A stretch of DNA of 64,000 bases from Limnanthes douglasii subsp. nivea (GCA_036936605.1 JAUPFV010000002.1:270390770-270454769), one strand, 5' to 3'; shown: positions 34,542 to 47,046, numbered from the stretch's first letter. Program-made: numbers and translations. Notes: generated by a model not told the origin, from the letters alone.

Positions 34542-35770
34542 TAGGACGGTCTGAACCGTGAACCGTCAGTACCGTCTAAATCAGAACCACGGGTTGCGGT
34601 CCTGCCAGTTTGCTCCTTATACGGTCCTGACGGGTTGCGGTCCTGTCAGTTTCCAGTTTTAATTGGCCAGTTTCGCAGTTAAACCACCAGGCGAACCATT
34701 TAAGAACCGTTTATCAGTTCAAATCATCAGCCAAACCATTTAAGAATCGTTTATCAGAATATTTTATAATGTTATTTAAAATTAATTTGTAAGTGTTAAT
34801 TGAATCTAATTTCAATAATTGAAATATGTACCATATACACGAGTTAATTATTCTATTTCATGTATTTTAATTTAAATATGTTATCATTTTAATCGAAATT
34901 TTATAATCAATCAATTACATTCTAAAAAAAATGATTGTAATTTGATTTTGATATGTTTGATTATATATTTATATTTATGTATTTAAGATATTTTATTTAA
35001 TATTATGTAGATATTAAATAAAATAAGTACATCTACTTGTATTTACGATTACAACATTTGAAGTATAAATTTAATATTTGAAGTATAAATTTAAAGTTTC
35101 AAATTATATAAATTTGGATTATGTTCCAATTGCATAAATACATGTAATTTGGTTGTCAAATAAATTCAAAAATATCAATTGTGTTTCAATTAACTACGTG
35201 TAATTTGGTTCCTAAAAAGGAATTATATTCTGATGGCATAATTAAATATAATTAATTAAATATATTTATTTAGGAGATTAAGATCATCAACAATATAAAA
35301 TATCTATTATGTACAATTATGTGAAAATAACGGCGCTCCTAGCATCCGTAAAAATGTCCAAATTAACTTGTTAATAATATAAAATTTCTTTCAATAAACT
35401 ATATAAAAAAAAGAAGGGTTAATAATATAAAATTTCTTTCAATAATCTAGAGAATTTAATATATATTTTTTCATAAAAGTACTAAAATTATTTAAAAACT
35501 AATAGTTCGAAAAATCTATTTATAGATTATTATTTTTTAAATAATAGTTCGAATTTCCTATTTATATAATTTTTTTTAATTTTTTTTTAAAATATTAGTG
35601 CGCAATCCTATATATAGAGTTTTGTTTTTTTAAAATAATTTAAAGTGTATAACTTTTAAAAAATTAATTTTTTTTATAAAAAAAATATTTTTTTTAAAAA
35701 AAATCAGTCACGGATGACGTCACCGTGCGGGCCATCCGGTCAGACGTGCGGATGGTCCGCACGTTCAAAC

Positions 35771-35875
35771 GCAACGGCTAGTTTATGAAACTAGCTGTTG
35801 CGCTTTTCGTCCGGGGTATCCGGACGAAATGTCCGGATGCCCCGGACGAAATGTCCGGATGCCCCGGACGGATGC
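35771..35875. repeat. Inverted repeat and GC-rich tandem upstream of TATA
   Basis: GCAACGGCTAGTTT and AAACTAGCTGTTGC (35771-35801) form a 14-bp inverted repeat with one mismatch around ATG. It is followed by two to three units of CGGACGAAATGTCCGGATGC. The position corresponds to the 26-bp tandem of copy 1. Confidence 0.75.
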
Positions 35876-35903
35876 ATTTTTTCAGATTTTTCAATTTTTT
35901 TTT

Positions 35904-35931
35904 GGGTCTCCCTTATAAATAGAGGAGACCC
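35904..35931 (+). promoter_or_regulatory. TATA box inside a palindrome (hAT copy 2)
   Basis: The arms GGGTCTCC (35904-35911) and GGAGACCC (35924-35931) flank a loop holding TATAAATA (35914-35921). The open frame starts 206 bp past the TATA box, after a leader rich in CTCTAAATCTCT words. Copy 1 has the same arrangement with a one-base difference in the arms. Confidence 0.7.
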
Positions 35932-36126
35932 CAACTCCAACCTCACACACTCTCTAAATCTACTATAAACTCTCTAAATCTCTCAACTTGTTCTAGATTT
36001 TTTATTAAGCTTAACTTTTGTATTTTACACATCGTACTTCTGTTTTCGAAATAGTTAGATTTTTTTTCGAAAAAAAATTGTTATTAGTTTGTATTAGTTA
36101 TTATTTGTGCTTATTTCAAATTTCCA

Positions 36127-36606
36127 ATGTCGTTTTGTGGCTTCAACAACAGGTTAGGACAAGCAACTCCGAAAACTGATTTTTCGGAATTTTCTTCTTT
36201 TATGATGTCTCATCCACCCGAGAGGGATCCGATCACACGACGCATCAAATGTGCCACTGAACCTACGAATATGAGTAAGACCCTCAAACAAAATTTTAGT
36301 TTGAAAATTTCTGATAAGGAGAGGCGAAGCGTCAAACTTGTTAGTACTACACGTACGACACCTACGACTTTGAGTAAGACCGCCAAACCAAATTTTAGTT
36401 CTAAAATGGTCGACAAGGTGACACGAAGTGTCAAACACCCAACTATAACTAAGAGTAAGACCGTTGTTCCTAAACAAAGTCTTAGTACGAAGACAAAGAT
36501 GGTCGATTTGATTGCTGCTGCGTTAAGTAAGGTTAATCGTGAGACTCGAGGACAAGTTTTGGGAGATCCATTACAAATTGCAGTTACTGTTGAGAAAGTT
36601 TTGTGA
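36127..36606 (+). CDS. Basic repeat protein encoded inside hAT copy 2 (unknown function)
   Basis: A 159-residue open frame, the only sizeable one in the element, downstream of a TATA box and leader. I do not recognise the family. The protein is strongly basic and Ser/Thr/Lys-rich. It contains two clear repeats of about 40 residues (MSKTLKQNFSLKISDKERRS then LSKTAKPNFSSKMVDKVTRS, each followed by VK) and a looser third (SLSTKTKMVDLIAAALSKVN). There is no membrane segment or signal peptide. The minus-strand frames in the same interval are shadows. It may be the N-terminal part of a deleted transposase gene, or an accessory protein of the family. Copy 1 has only an 18-codon stub at this place. 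Confidence 0.5.
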   Translation: MSFCGFNNRLGQATPKTDFSEFSSFMMSHPPERDPITRRIKCATEPTNMSKTLKQNFSLKISDKERRSVKLVSTTRTTPTTLSKTAKPNFSSKMVDKVTRSVKHPTITKSKTVVPKQSLSTKTKMVDLIAAALSKVNRETRGQVLGDPLQIAVTVEKVL

Positions 36607-36639
36607 CTTAAAAAAGTGGTTAGCGACAGGAGACTAAAA

Positions 36640-37260
36640 AATGTATTTTAGCAATTGTAATATTAAATATTTTAATATAACTTGTAATATTAAATGTTTT
36701 TATATGACTTGTAATATTTTAGCAGTTGTAATATTAAATATTTTAATATAACTTGTAATATTTTAGCATGATAAAATATGATTTTGGTTTAAAAAATAAT
36801 AAATAACATTTGTAATATTTAAAACCAAATCACAATAATAAAATTCAAAATGTAATATTAAAATTATAAAAATATAACTGAAAAATAATAAATAACACTT
36901 GTTATATTTAAAACCAAATCACAATAATAAAATTCAAAATGTAATATTAAAATTATAACAATATAACTTAAATATAATAAATAACATTTGTAATATTTAA
37001 AACCTAATCACAATAATAAAATTCGAAATCTCATATTAAAAATAAATATAACTTGTAATATTTTTACATGATAAAATATGATTTTGGTTTAAAAAATAAT
37101 AACAAACACTTGTAATATTTAAAACCAAATCATAGTAATAAAATTCAAAATGTAATATTAAAATTATAACCATAGAATTTGTAATATTTTAACATGATAG
37201 GATATAGTTTTGGTTTGTAATATTAAAATCAACACTACTAATATTAGATCTAAAATCATA
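36640..37260. repeat. AT-rich repeat array of hAT copy 2
   Basis: Irregular copies of the unit that forms the 89-bp array in copy 1 (words TGTAATATTAAAATTATAAC and AACCAAATCACAATAATAAA), including a short TGTAATATTAAATATTTTAA duplication near 36655-36760. Confidence 0.7.
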
Positions 37261-37651
37261 ATAATAATATTCAAAATGTGATAATAAGTAATAACATAAG
37301 TAATATTTAAAATTTTGGACTATATAATAATTACAACACTTAAAATATTAATAACCAAAACAAATTAATATTAACAAAAATGTAATAATAATTCTATAAT
37401 AATATGCAATATCTCAATATTTTTTAAATATAAAATTTTGGTTATAAAATAAATAAAATATTTATAATATTTACCAATAAACGGCGGTTTTTTACAAATA
37501 AACCGTGGTTTCGCAGTCCTGCCGGGTTGCAGTCTTGGCGGGTTGCGGTCCCAGTTTGCAGTTCTAATGGGCCAGTTTCGCAGGTAAACCGCCAGTTCAT
37601 AAGTAGATTGTAAGCTTTGAACCGTGGTTCCAGAACCATTTGCCACCCCTA

Positions 37652-37659
37652 ATCGCAGT
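37652..37659. repeat. hAT copy 2 target-site duplication
   Basis: ATCGCAGT, identical to 34534-34541. Confidence 0.85.
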
Positions 37660-38939
37660 TATGTATAACTTTTTTCCCTAACTTTATTTTTAAAACAAAA
37701 AATTTAAATTATCTACTCTAAATCTATCAAATTTATACATGGTGTCATGGTGAAGCTCTAAAAGCTATTCGCCTCTCTATTTAACGGTGGATGTTAATTA
37801 GATTTATTTTTTATTGGAAAAAGTTTCCAATAACGGTGTATTTATAGATTTTAATTTGATAGCTTACGTTTATTTAGGCGGTACAACTTTTTAAATATTT
37901 CTTATTTTCTTATTTTTATCTAACAAGTAAAATAATTTGCATTAATATATCCGTATCTGTGGTAAATAATCATAATCTAAAATTATAAAGTGACAAAATT
38001 CTCTATATTTATCTAAAGTATAAAAAGGCTATTAGGGGTGCTATAAGTCACTCAAATTGGCAACGAATATTAAATACAATTATTGATACTATCTTTATAT
38101 CAAACTTGTTATTTTTGTTTCACTTATGATGGTTTTTGTTGGTTTTTTTTATCCGTAATTACTGCAAATGATTATAGATGCAAAAAATATCCAACAAAAA
38201 TGAGTATTTTAATACAAATACAACATTCGGTGATACACGTGACAAATAAATATGATTATTAACTTATTTTATATTATCCCTCATAAATCTAACAAAGATA
38301 TATTCTAAATTTAACAACCACATATTCTAAAACTTCATAATTCTAAATATAATTTATATGGGGAGAATTTATACAAGGAGAGTTACTATATAAAATCCTA
38401 TAGACAAACTTATTACAGCTAAAGGTTGGAAAATTTGACTAACTTTCTTCCAAAATTACTCAAAATTACTCTATATAAATAGAAATTTTGAAACGGAAAC
38501 CGAATTTCCCCTATTGGCTTCAACTGTTCGTTTTTCGAGTTTCCAAGCGCCACAAATCAAGTAATTGAAGTCGTTGAGCCACTATTTTAGTTTCCGATCA
38601 AAGCTTCAAAGTAATTTATATCAAAATCTGCGCTAAAAATAGTAAAAAAAATATAATTATGATCATTTTCTTCTTCAAAAATACAATTTAATTTTACTTT
38701 TTTTGACAAAACTAAGGTTTCATTGCAAGGTTTTTTCGATTTTCAATTACTGTAGCCATTATCTTCTTCATTTATATCAGTTTAGGGTGAATTTTTGATT
38801 CATTATTCGTTTTTCATTATATACTTACTTATCATCTTCTTCATTCATCATCTATCAATCATTCATCAATATCTACAACCCTGCATAATTACTGCAAAAC
38901 GAAGTCCATAATTTCTCATCTACAAAACTGCAATGTTAT
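37660..38939. other. AT-rich stretch before the MULE unit
   Basis: No gene is seen. The left end of the MULE unit probably lies here, but I could not find a terminal inverted repeat matching the sequence near 50.1-50.3 kb. Confidence 0.4.
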
Positions 38940-39345
38940 TGTTTCTCATCATCTTTATTGGTCTGATTAGCATATATCATTTAGAATCCAACATAGTTGG
39001 TCAGTTTTATCATCTATCACTTAACATCTATCATAGTTGGTCTGTCTTTAACATATGAAATTCCTAAGTTTTGTTACATTTGCATAGGTTTCACGTCTAT
39101 CACTTTTTCCCTGGTTATATATTTGCATAAAGCCTATCATTTTCCCTGGTTACACATTTTCATAGGTTTTGCATCTATTACTTTTGTATCGGTTTCACAT
39201 TTTCTTAGGTTTTGCATCTATCACTTTTGTCATGGTTTCACATTTGTATAGGTTTTGCGTATATTACTTATCACACTTCCATTGTTTTCGCATAATATTC
39301 AATTCTACATCTATTATAGTTGACCTATTTTTCTTATTATATTGC
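38940..39345 (+). repeat. GCATCTATCA repeat array 1
   Basis: Loosely periodic copies of a unit with core TTTTGCATCTATCACTTTTG followed by TTTCACATTTTCATAGG. It ends at a good acceptor (TGCTTTTATAG, 39351) in front of the first readable exon of the plus-strand Ulp1-like gene. It probably fills the gene's first intron. Confidence 0.75.
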
Positions 39346-39849
39346 TTTTATAGGAAGAATGTCTGTAAAAACTTGTTTCTTCAGGTTATGACACTTTGAA
39401 TTGATAAAATATGAAAGAGACAAAAATAAAACTAGTACACTTAGAAGAAGAAGAAAAAACACCCTTTTATTTCATTTGCCTTTTTATTTTATCTTGAAGG
39501 CAGCATAAGATCTAATAAAAAACAATACACCTTACAAAAATAATTGGGATTGATTGAAGATATAATAAAAAAAATTATGATGATGAAAATGAAACTTTTA
39601 AATTGGGGCAAAAGTTTTTATGTTTTACAACCAATGATGTCAAGATTATATTTGGTTTAAAACATGGAAACCATCATATGCCACAACAAGCCAAAACAAT
39701 TTGAACCAAGATATTTAGAAACATAAGAAGACGAAGTAACAAGGATTATCAAGAAATAATTCTCTGGTGACACATCAATTTTTTTTAATAAAAATCGAAC
39801 AAGACTGATAAAAAATAGAATGGTAAAGGTATGTAATTCCAACTTTTCT

Positions 39850-40500
39850 TACATCATTGAACTAGTTTAGCATCTATAGTACTTGCACCGTTTTAGCATA
39901 TATAGTACTTTCAATGGTTTAAAATAATATATATTACATGTATATCATAGTTTCCCAATGATATCCCATCTACCACTTTTTCCATGGTTTCACATTTGCA
40001 TAGGTTTCGCGTCCATCACTTTACCATGGTTTCACATTTTCATAGGTTTAACGTCTATCACTTTTCCCTTGGTTTCACACTTTCATAGGTTTTGCATCTA
40101 TTACTTTTTCCATGGTTTCACATTTCCATAGGTTTCACGTCTACCACTTTTGCCCTGGTTTCACATTTGCATAGGTTTTGTATCTATTACGTTTTCCCTA
40201 GTTTCACATTTGCATAGTTTTGTGCCTATCACTTTTTCCCTAGTTTCACATTTGCATAGGTTTCACATCTATTACTTTTGTCTTGATTTCACATTTGCAT
40301 AGGTTTCACAACTGTCACTTTTATCGTAGTTTCAAATTTACATAGGTTTTGTGTCTACCATTTTTTCCCTGGTTTCACATTTGTATAGATTTCACATCTA
40401 TCGCTTTTGTCATGGTTTCACATTTGCATAGGTTTTGCAGCATATATCATTTTGCAACTATCATACTTTCCATAGTTTAGCATATATTATAATTTCCAAT
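39850..40500 (+). repeat. GCATCTATCA repeat array 2 (intron)
   Basis: At least eleven copies with a period of about 43 bp between 39960 and 40440; the unit is roughly GGTTTCACATTTGCATAGG then TTTYGCRTCTATCACTTTTC. It lies between a donor-like GTATGT after 39830 and an acceptor at 40551. Confidence 0.85.
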
Positions 40501-41659
40501 TTTTTCTTATCTATTATTTATATATTAACTAATGAGTTTCAATGTTTATAGGATGGTATAAATAAAACAGTAAAAATACCCGGAGAGTAACCAGTAAAAG
40601 ATGTTGCAATACTATTCATAATGTTAGTTTGCTTAATATTTTTTTTCTCTACATCCGGAGATGTATTAGCCTATACAGGGGTCTATTACGTAGCAGACCT
40701 TGACAAAATAAACAACTATGATTAGGCTAAAACAATCCGGGAAAGCTAAAGTAGTTGGATGTGTTGCTCTATTATTGGTTAGTCTTCTTGTTCTATTTAA
40801 ATATCATTGAGACTGTAAAATAAATGGTATCTAAAAAATTGTTAAAATATAGCCATCCATTATGGAATACACAATTATATTTCCAAAATAATATATTGAA
40901 GACAATATACCGAGATACTTCAAATGGCTTGGTATTGAGGGTAAAACAAAATTGAATTTTGATTAACACCATAATAAAGGTCACAAATGAACAAGTATAT
41001 TTACTTATTTTTAGTCCAGTTTTGTATTTTACATGGATATACGATTTTGCTTTAACATTTTAATACTATTGTAGGTTTTGGAAGAATAATTGAACCTAAC
41101 AAAAGAATAAAAAAAGAAATTTGGAGGAGATTTCTAAATACTTGGAGACGATTTAGAAGACCTAAATGTTAATGCATAGAAAGATGAACATAATGTTCTA
41201 TTCGAGGAAAAACACGATGATGATACAGAGGATGTTCAAGATGATGTTCATTATGAACAAGTAAATCTCAACGATAACGATGCTGGTGCAAATTGGGATA
41301 TGAACGAAGTATATGATGGAAATGATTCTACTGATACAGATACAACAATAAATCAATACATTATTAAAAAACATCCAAAAGTTACAAGGACTAAAAGGAC
41401 CGCAACCCGAAAAAAAATCAATAAAGAACGTTACACAACATACTTTATCGACAATAACTGGTCCTCTGAAACATAGAATATGGTACAGATAAGCAGTTCT
41501 CCTACTTCAAAAAAAATAAAATCGTAGATTCTTAGGAATCTAAGGTGACCTAAAAATACAATAAAAAAAGTCTTCAAACAAAAATACTGACAAAATGTAC
41601 CATCTGAACATAGAAAATAGAAGGTTGAAAAGATTATTATACCAACAAAAGGTAAAAAA

Positions 41660-42012
41660 TCTCCATTTTATCATAGTTTCGCATCAATCATATTTATGAT
41701 TTTTTTGCATCTATTATGGTTAATAGTGTTTCACATCTATTATCTTTATTAATGTTTTGCATCTACCATGGTTAATAGTGTTGCGCATCCATCATCTTAA
41801 GATCGTTTCGCGTCTATCATGGTAATAGTGTTGTGCATCTATCATCTTATGAACGTTTCACATCTGTTATCTTTATGTACGTTTAATTCTACCATATTTA
41901 TTAAGGTTGCGAATTTATCATCTATCATATTTATAAGGTTTCACATCTTGGCATGGTTTCTCATCTACCATAGTTTAAGCATTTTCACATCTTTAAAATT
42001 GTTTCATATTTA
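41660..42012 (+). repeat. GCATCTATCA repeat array 3 (intron)
   Basis: Units such as GTTTCGCATCAATCATATTT and GTGTTTCACATCTATTATC, bounded by AAAG then GTAAAA at 41651-41652 and an acceptor TTTATTTAG ending at 42017. Confidence 0.8.
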
Positions 42013-43329
42013 TTTAGCAAAGGATTAACAAAAAAATCCCCAACACCAGCAGAGCCTATCTCTAGCCATAACATTGACTTATCAATAGTGGATAGAATAG
42101 AAAAAATACGGTTGAACATAAAACATTTGAACGCCAAATTAAAGAACTACAAAGCAAACACATTGAGAAAGATAAGATTATTTAAAAATGAAAAAAATAA
42201 ACCTGATGCAGAAATAGACACAGAGATGGCACTACAATAGATACTTCAACTACCTATATTGAAGATATACACACGGGATGAAATTAGATAAACACCTTAA
42301 AAACCAAAAACTTATGAAAGGAAAAAGCGATAACATGATAAAGTCCAACAATCACCAAATAAAAAAAACATGTAATGCGATTACAAGACAGAATGATCAA
42401 CAAATCGGTGTACATCAATTTGCCTCCAATATAACTAAGCCTCATAGCCCACAAGAACCTGAATATAATTGATGATGTTTGTATAGAAAACCCTGTTGTT
42501 GGTGTCGAAAACCAATACACTACACATAATATTTTCCTGGAAGAATATGATCCACATCCACCGCAAGAGAACCTTGCTGCTGATGTGGAACAACATGATC
42601 CTAAAGTTACTGTTGATGTTGAAGAGGACCATGTTAATCCTACTATTACTGTTATTATAGAAGAGGATCACGTTAATCTTATTGTTACTATTAAAGTGGA
42701 AGAAGAACATATTAATCATATTGTTGCTGTGCAAAAATAAGATTCAACTCCACCACAAGAAAACCCTGATGTTAGTGTCGAAAACAAAGACACTTCACCT
42801 AATGTTGTTGTGAAATGAGAATATTATAAGATTAATGTTGCTTTTGAAAAACATGATATTGATACTAATGTTGATATTGAAGAAATGAATGCTCATACTC
42901 TTTTTTATGTTGGCGCTAAAAACCAAGATGTTCCCCTTAATGCTGTTGTGGAAGCCCAATATATTGATGTTACTATTGTTGTCAAAAAATAGGATCCTAA
43001 TGTTGCTATTGTCAAAGAACATGATCATAATGTTGTTGTAGATGTGGTCCATGATCCTAATGCTTCCATTGCTAAAGAACAGGATCATAATGTTGTTATA
43101 AATGTTGTTCATGATGATAAGGTTTCTAATGCAATAGAATTGACCCAGAATGTTGCTGAAATATATGTTGTTATGGACAAAGAGGTGATATTGATAACTC
43201 AAAATTAACAAAAACTCTTTTAAAAAACCTATGTATGTGGACATATATTTTGTTGTGTACTATCTTCTTTTTTTCTTAAATATTGTAATATTATAATAAT
43301 TTTATTTAATGTCTGATATCTTATAGTTG

Positions 43330-43520
43330 CGTGAATTAGCATAATATATTGTTTTGCATCTATCACGGTTGCACATGTTTTTCATATATCATATTGTTGT
43401 TGGTTTAACATCTATCATAGTTATTATGGTTTAACATCTATCGTGGTTACCCTTCTTTTGCATCTACCGTGATTACGCTTCTTTTGCATCTAGCATAGTT
43501 ACTATGGTTTTGCAAAAGTG
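43330..43520 (+). repeat. GCATCTATCA repeat array 4 (intron)
   Basis: Units such as TTTTGCATCTATCACGGTTG and GGTTTAACATCTATCATAGT, ending before an acceptor TTTTTTAAAG (43567). Confidence 0.8.
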
Positions 43521-43789
43521 TAATTATTTAGTCTTGAATTACTAATATATCATTGTTTTTTTTAAAGGATCATGCCACTGAAGTTCAACAAATTGAAACG
43601 CAACAGTCAATAACTTGGATCCAGCTTTTGAGAAGAAAATACTGAAAATGATTTACACAAGAAAAAAATAAGTGAATTATCTTTCCTCTCTTCTTATTTT
43701 CTCTCATCTATAATATTTCTATCTAATCTTTAATGTCGTCTCTCATCTCTAATCCTTTTACTAATCTATAATTTGTTTCTCACACATGT

Positions 43790-44150
43790 AACCGTTTCTT
43801 ATTCATCTAGTTTTGCATAGTACGGTTTAACATTTATCATGGTTCCCGTGGTTTACTATTATATGGTTTCTCATCTATAATAGTTTTCCTGGTTTAGCAT
43901 AATATATAGTTTCTCATCTATCATAGTTGCACTAGTTTATCATCTATCATAATTGCACAGGTTGCCCATAATATATCGTTTCTCATCTATCATAGTTACA
44001 CCGGTTTCACATAATATATTGTTTATCATCTATTATAGTTGCACTGATTTCACATCTATTACATCTTACATAGTTTCATTGGTATCACATCTTACACAGT
44101 TTCCTCTGGTTTTTCCTGGTAATTAACCCTAATATGCTGGTTTTCGCATT
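43790..44150 (+). repeat. GCATCTATCA repeat array 5 (intron)
   Basis: Units such as GTTTCTCATCTATCATAGTT alternating with TGCACTGGTTTAGCATAATA-type spacers, ending at an acceptor TTTTTGACAG (44158). Confidence 0.8.
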
Positions 44151-45265
44151 TTTGACAGAAATAATTGGGTGAAGGGCTATCATTTGAACTATATCTTGAT
44201 CTTACTCAATATCAAGTCCCCGATGAACTCCCCATCATGGAAATTACCAAAACAAATGGTCATTTACAAAAAACATAACATAAGCAATTGACATAGAGCA
44301 ATACTACAAATTAGAAATGATTCAAAAAAAAGAAAACCACGAAGATCCAACAATATCGTCAGTTAAATTAAGTGATCCAATAGTAAGATCCAACAAATTA
44401 GAAATATAGCAGGATCTAATATTTTTTTATAAATATGTTCGAGATATTAAGTGAAGATGAGATCGATTATAAAACAAAAGTTAAATTTACATTTATTTTG
44501 TTTTTCTTTGTTTCCTATTACACAAATAAACTAATTCTTAGCTTCCAATTTTGACAACACATAGGTAATAGACGGTTATATATATCTACCTTAGACAGCA
44601 CATAACTAATAGACGTTTATATGTGCACCTACCTTAAACAATATAATTTTCAAATACCAATTGCTGGTTTTAGGGAGAAATTATTCCAGTAAAATACATA
44701 GCTGGAAGCGTAATGGTAAGAATCATATACTTTTACAATGCACGTATTAATTAATAAACAAAAAATATTTCTAAATATTATTGCTTCAATGTAGAAAATA
44801 CTGAACCAAAATATAAATGTAACACAATATGTTGACGATAAGGTACAAGGCGTCACAGAAGGCTTCATCTTTATTACACTTCTAACAAAAACACAACAAG
44901 GGACAATTTCCCATTAGACATTACTAGGTAATATATATCAAAGGTAGAGCAACACTAAATCTAAACCCATTAGCAGGACTTTCAGATCCAACAACTCTCA
45001 TCTAATGTATTTTCATCCCAAATATATATGTCTCTCATCTAATTTATTTGTATGTTTATTAACTTATAGAGTCAATACCTCCAAAGCAAAAATATTTTGC
45101 CAGCAAAATAAAAGATAAAAATAATATGTCCGATAAAAATTCCTCAATAAAAAAAGAACACTTGATTGTGGAGTAATGGTATGCGAGTACGTTAAAGATT
45201 ATGTTTTACGCGGAAAATTTGAACTTAATAAACCTAGTGCCACCGCATTAATAAGAAGAGCATAA

Positions 45266-46169
45266 ATGTTTTACATGTTTCTTAATGAAGACAACACTAA
45301 CCAATTTTGGGATGGTTATTTCTAATGTTTGTTGTAATATTTTTTGTAATATTTTTTGTAATATTTGCTATAAGTGTTTGTTGTAGTGTTTGTTAATAAT
45401 CAATATTTTTTTTAAAAACATTGAATTATATAATAAACGTATCACATCTCTGACTATGTATTTATATGCAGTCTCACATCTATCATATATATAAATGCAA
45501 TGATTTCGTATCCATCATATCTTTTTGTTGGTCCGGTTTCACGTATCTCAATTATATAAATAAAGGGGTTTTGCATCTATTGTTACTTTTATTGGCATTA
45601 TTTTGCATCTATCATTCATTTTCTATACCTGGTTTTGCATTAATTTGGTCTGCCATTATTTTTGTTTGCCAGTTTTCGCATCATCTGATCTAATTAATTT
45701 TCTTCATATAGTTAATATATAGAGAAGTTCTTTGTTTTTTGTAATTAATATAGTTTACCATCCTCTTACTTATTTTGTCAAATCAAAATTTAAACTAGTG
45801 ACTAACTATTAATTGGTTATTTACTTATATGATTTGATAAAATTAGATATACTCATTATTATTGTGCAAAAACTACAAACATTCACCTGAAAAGGCAAGC
45901 TTTAATTACTGTGCATACTTCTAAACTTTTTAACTATAAAGTTCAGTTCATATTTTAGGCTTTCATACAAAAAAAATGTTATTTTGAAAAATGACAACTC
46001 GAGTTAATTATTCTTGAGATGATGACTCCATTTATAGGGATTTATCCCCATAAATAAGGGAAAATTGGAAACAAACAACAATAAAATAATTTTCGTCATA
46101 TTCTTCTTTTGATGATATCAGTTCTATTGCTCATAAACACTATTTTCTTGAAAGCTTCTAATTTTCTAA
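45266..46169. other. Downstream of the Ulp1-like exon, with repeat array 6
   Basis: Mostly AT-rich. About 45440-45690 is another array of the same repeat (TTTTGCATCTATTGTTACTT, TTTTGCATCTATCATTCATT). Nothing else is recognised in the remainder. Confidence 0.6.
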
Positions 46170-46362
46170 AGATGAGGAGAATCTAAATGAGGATCATGTT
46201 GTTGTCCACTAAAAAAGAAAGAATAAACGTACTGTATTTGAAGATGAGAAAGATGATGAAGAGATAAAGGAAGAAAACTCTGAAGAAAAAGACTCTAAAG
46301 AGGAGGAAAAAAATTCTAGCCAAGAAGAATATGAAGAATATGAAGAAGATTTTAACTAAGAG
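46170..46362 (+). pseudogene. Acidic low-complexity coding remnant
   Basis: The plus strand reads a highly acidic stretch (EDEKDDEEIKEENSEEKDSK, then EEEKNSSQEEYEEYEEDFN) ending in a stop near 46360, after a stop near 46210. Such acidic tails occur in transposon-borne proteins; it may be a displaced last exon of the Ulp1-like gene. The long minus-strand frame over the same bases is an artefact of the A/G-rich composition. Confidence 0.35.
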
Positions 46363-46639
46363 CTGGAGGAAGGCTTTGTTTTTATTTTTTGTTGTTTGTA
46401 TGTTTCTACATGTTCTTGTTTTTGCTTTTTGTTGTAAAGAATGTTTATGTATGTTCCTGACTAAGAAGAGTCTGCCTCTGAGTCTGACTAAGGAAACTGT
46501 GTTTTTAATGTTTGTTTTCAGTTTGTATTCTCTTGAACTTTCATGTATTTCTCTTTTTTCATTATGAAGTTTATAGTCTTGAATGGATTTATTTCTCATA
46601 TGATTTCTTTTCACCCATCTATCAAGAAGAATCACTAAG

Positions 46640-47000
46640 AATTGTCTGAACGGTTTAGCATCTATCAAACCCATGTATTTTGGTTATGATAGGTTTTGCA
46701 TTTATTGCCACCAAAAATTTATTTGGTTATGACCTGGTTTATCATCTATTAAATCAATTTATTTTGTTATCCAAGGTTTCACATATATAATAACCTAATG
46801 TATTTGGTTATGACCGAGTTTAGCATATATCAAACCCATGTATTTGGTTATGAAGGTTTTGCATGTATCACAACCAAATGTACTTCTTTATAATACGTTT
46901 CGCATATGTCAAGCCCATAAATGTTGGTTATGAAAGGTTTCGTATCTAGTGTGTATCATAAAGGTTTTGCATTTATCAAGCATCATTACAGGTTTCACAT
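46640..47000 (+). repeat. GCATCTATCA repeat array 7 (3' of the transposase)
   Basis: Units such as GGTTTAGCATCTATCAAACC, then CATGTATTTTGGTTATGA, period about 40-45 bp. The motif keeps its plus-strand orientation although the neighbouring transposase is on the minus strand. Confidence 0.8.
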
Positions 47001-47046
47001 CTAAAAAGTAAAAAAGAACTAAAAGTATAAAAAAATTACATTGATC

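Larger units (their letters stand above)
34542..37651. mobile_element. hAT-type element, copy 2
   Basis: The right end, on the minus strand, is TAGGGGTGGCAAATGG; the left end TAGGACGGTCTGAACCG is eroded. The flanking 8-mers are identical: ATCGCAGT at 34534-34541 and 37652-37659. The left 400 bp and the right 900 bp closely match copy 1, with a few subterminal GGGTTGCGGTCCTG words at each end. The interior holds GC-rich repeats, a palindromic TATA box, a leader like that of copy 1, and one open frame of 159 codons, but no recognisable hAT transposase (no hAT C-terminal dimerisation region). It is probably a non-autonomous or internally deleted family member. Confidence 0.85.
39352..45265 (+). 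pseudogene. Ulp1-like (C48) cysteine protease gene of a MULE, decayed
   Basis: Readable exons: about 39352-39828, 40552-40790, 41075-41651, 42018-43207, 43568-43680, 44159 on, and 45164-45265. The first carries KLGQKFLCFTTNDVKIIFGL. The second carries FSTSGDVLAYTGVYYVADLD, then VVGCVALLL after a frameshift. Together these resemble the N-terminal region (DUF1985 / plant mobile domain) of transposon-borne Ulp proteins. The middle is acidic, with repeated V-x-E-E-D-H-x-N-P-type words (42470-43207). The last exon reads DCGVMVCEYVKDYVLRGKFE; D-C-G is the catalytic cysteine motif of Ulp1/SENP proteases, which cleave SUMO-like proteins. The His and Asp motifs are not identifiable. Many stops and frameshifts are present. 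Several introns consist mainly of the GCATCTATCA repeats. A tail-to-tail MULE transposase lies downstream. Confidence 0.65.

Noticed and set aside
36154..36477. Minus-strand open frames over the hAT copy 2 gene
   Set aside because: Shadows; the plus-strand frame is longer, has an ATG, a TATA box and internal protein repeats.
38940..39251. Plus-strand frames with repeated Phe/Ile/His residues
   Set aside because: They are translations of the GCATCTATCA repeat.
39960..40440. Regularly spaced repeats that might suggest a CRISPR array
   Set aside because: The genome is a plant nuclear one; units are diverged and spacers are part of the repeat.
42435..43244. Two minus-strand frames of 99 and 149 codons with Asn/Ile repeats
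   Set aside because: They mirror the acidic repeat domain of the plus-strand Ulp1-like gene.
46183..46674. Minus-strand frame of 163 codons rich in Phe, Ile and Leu
   Set aside because: It is the complement of an A/G-rich acidic stretch on the plus strand; composition explains it.
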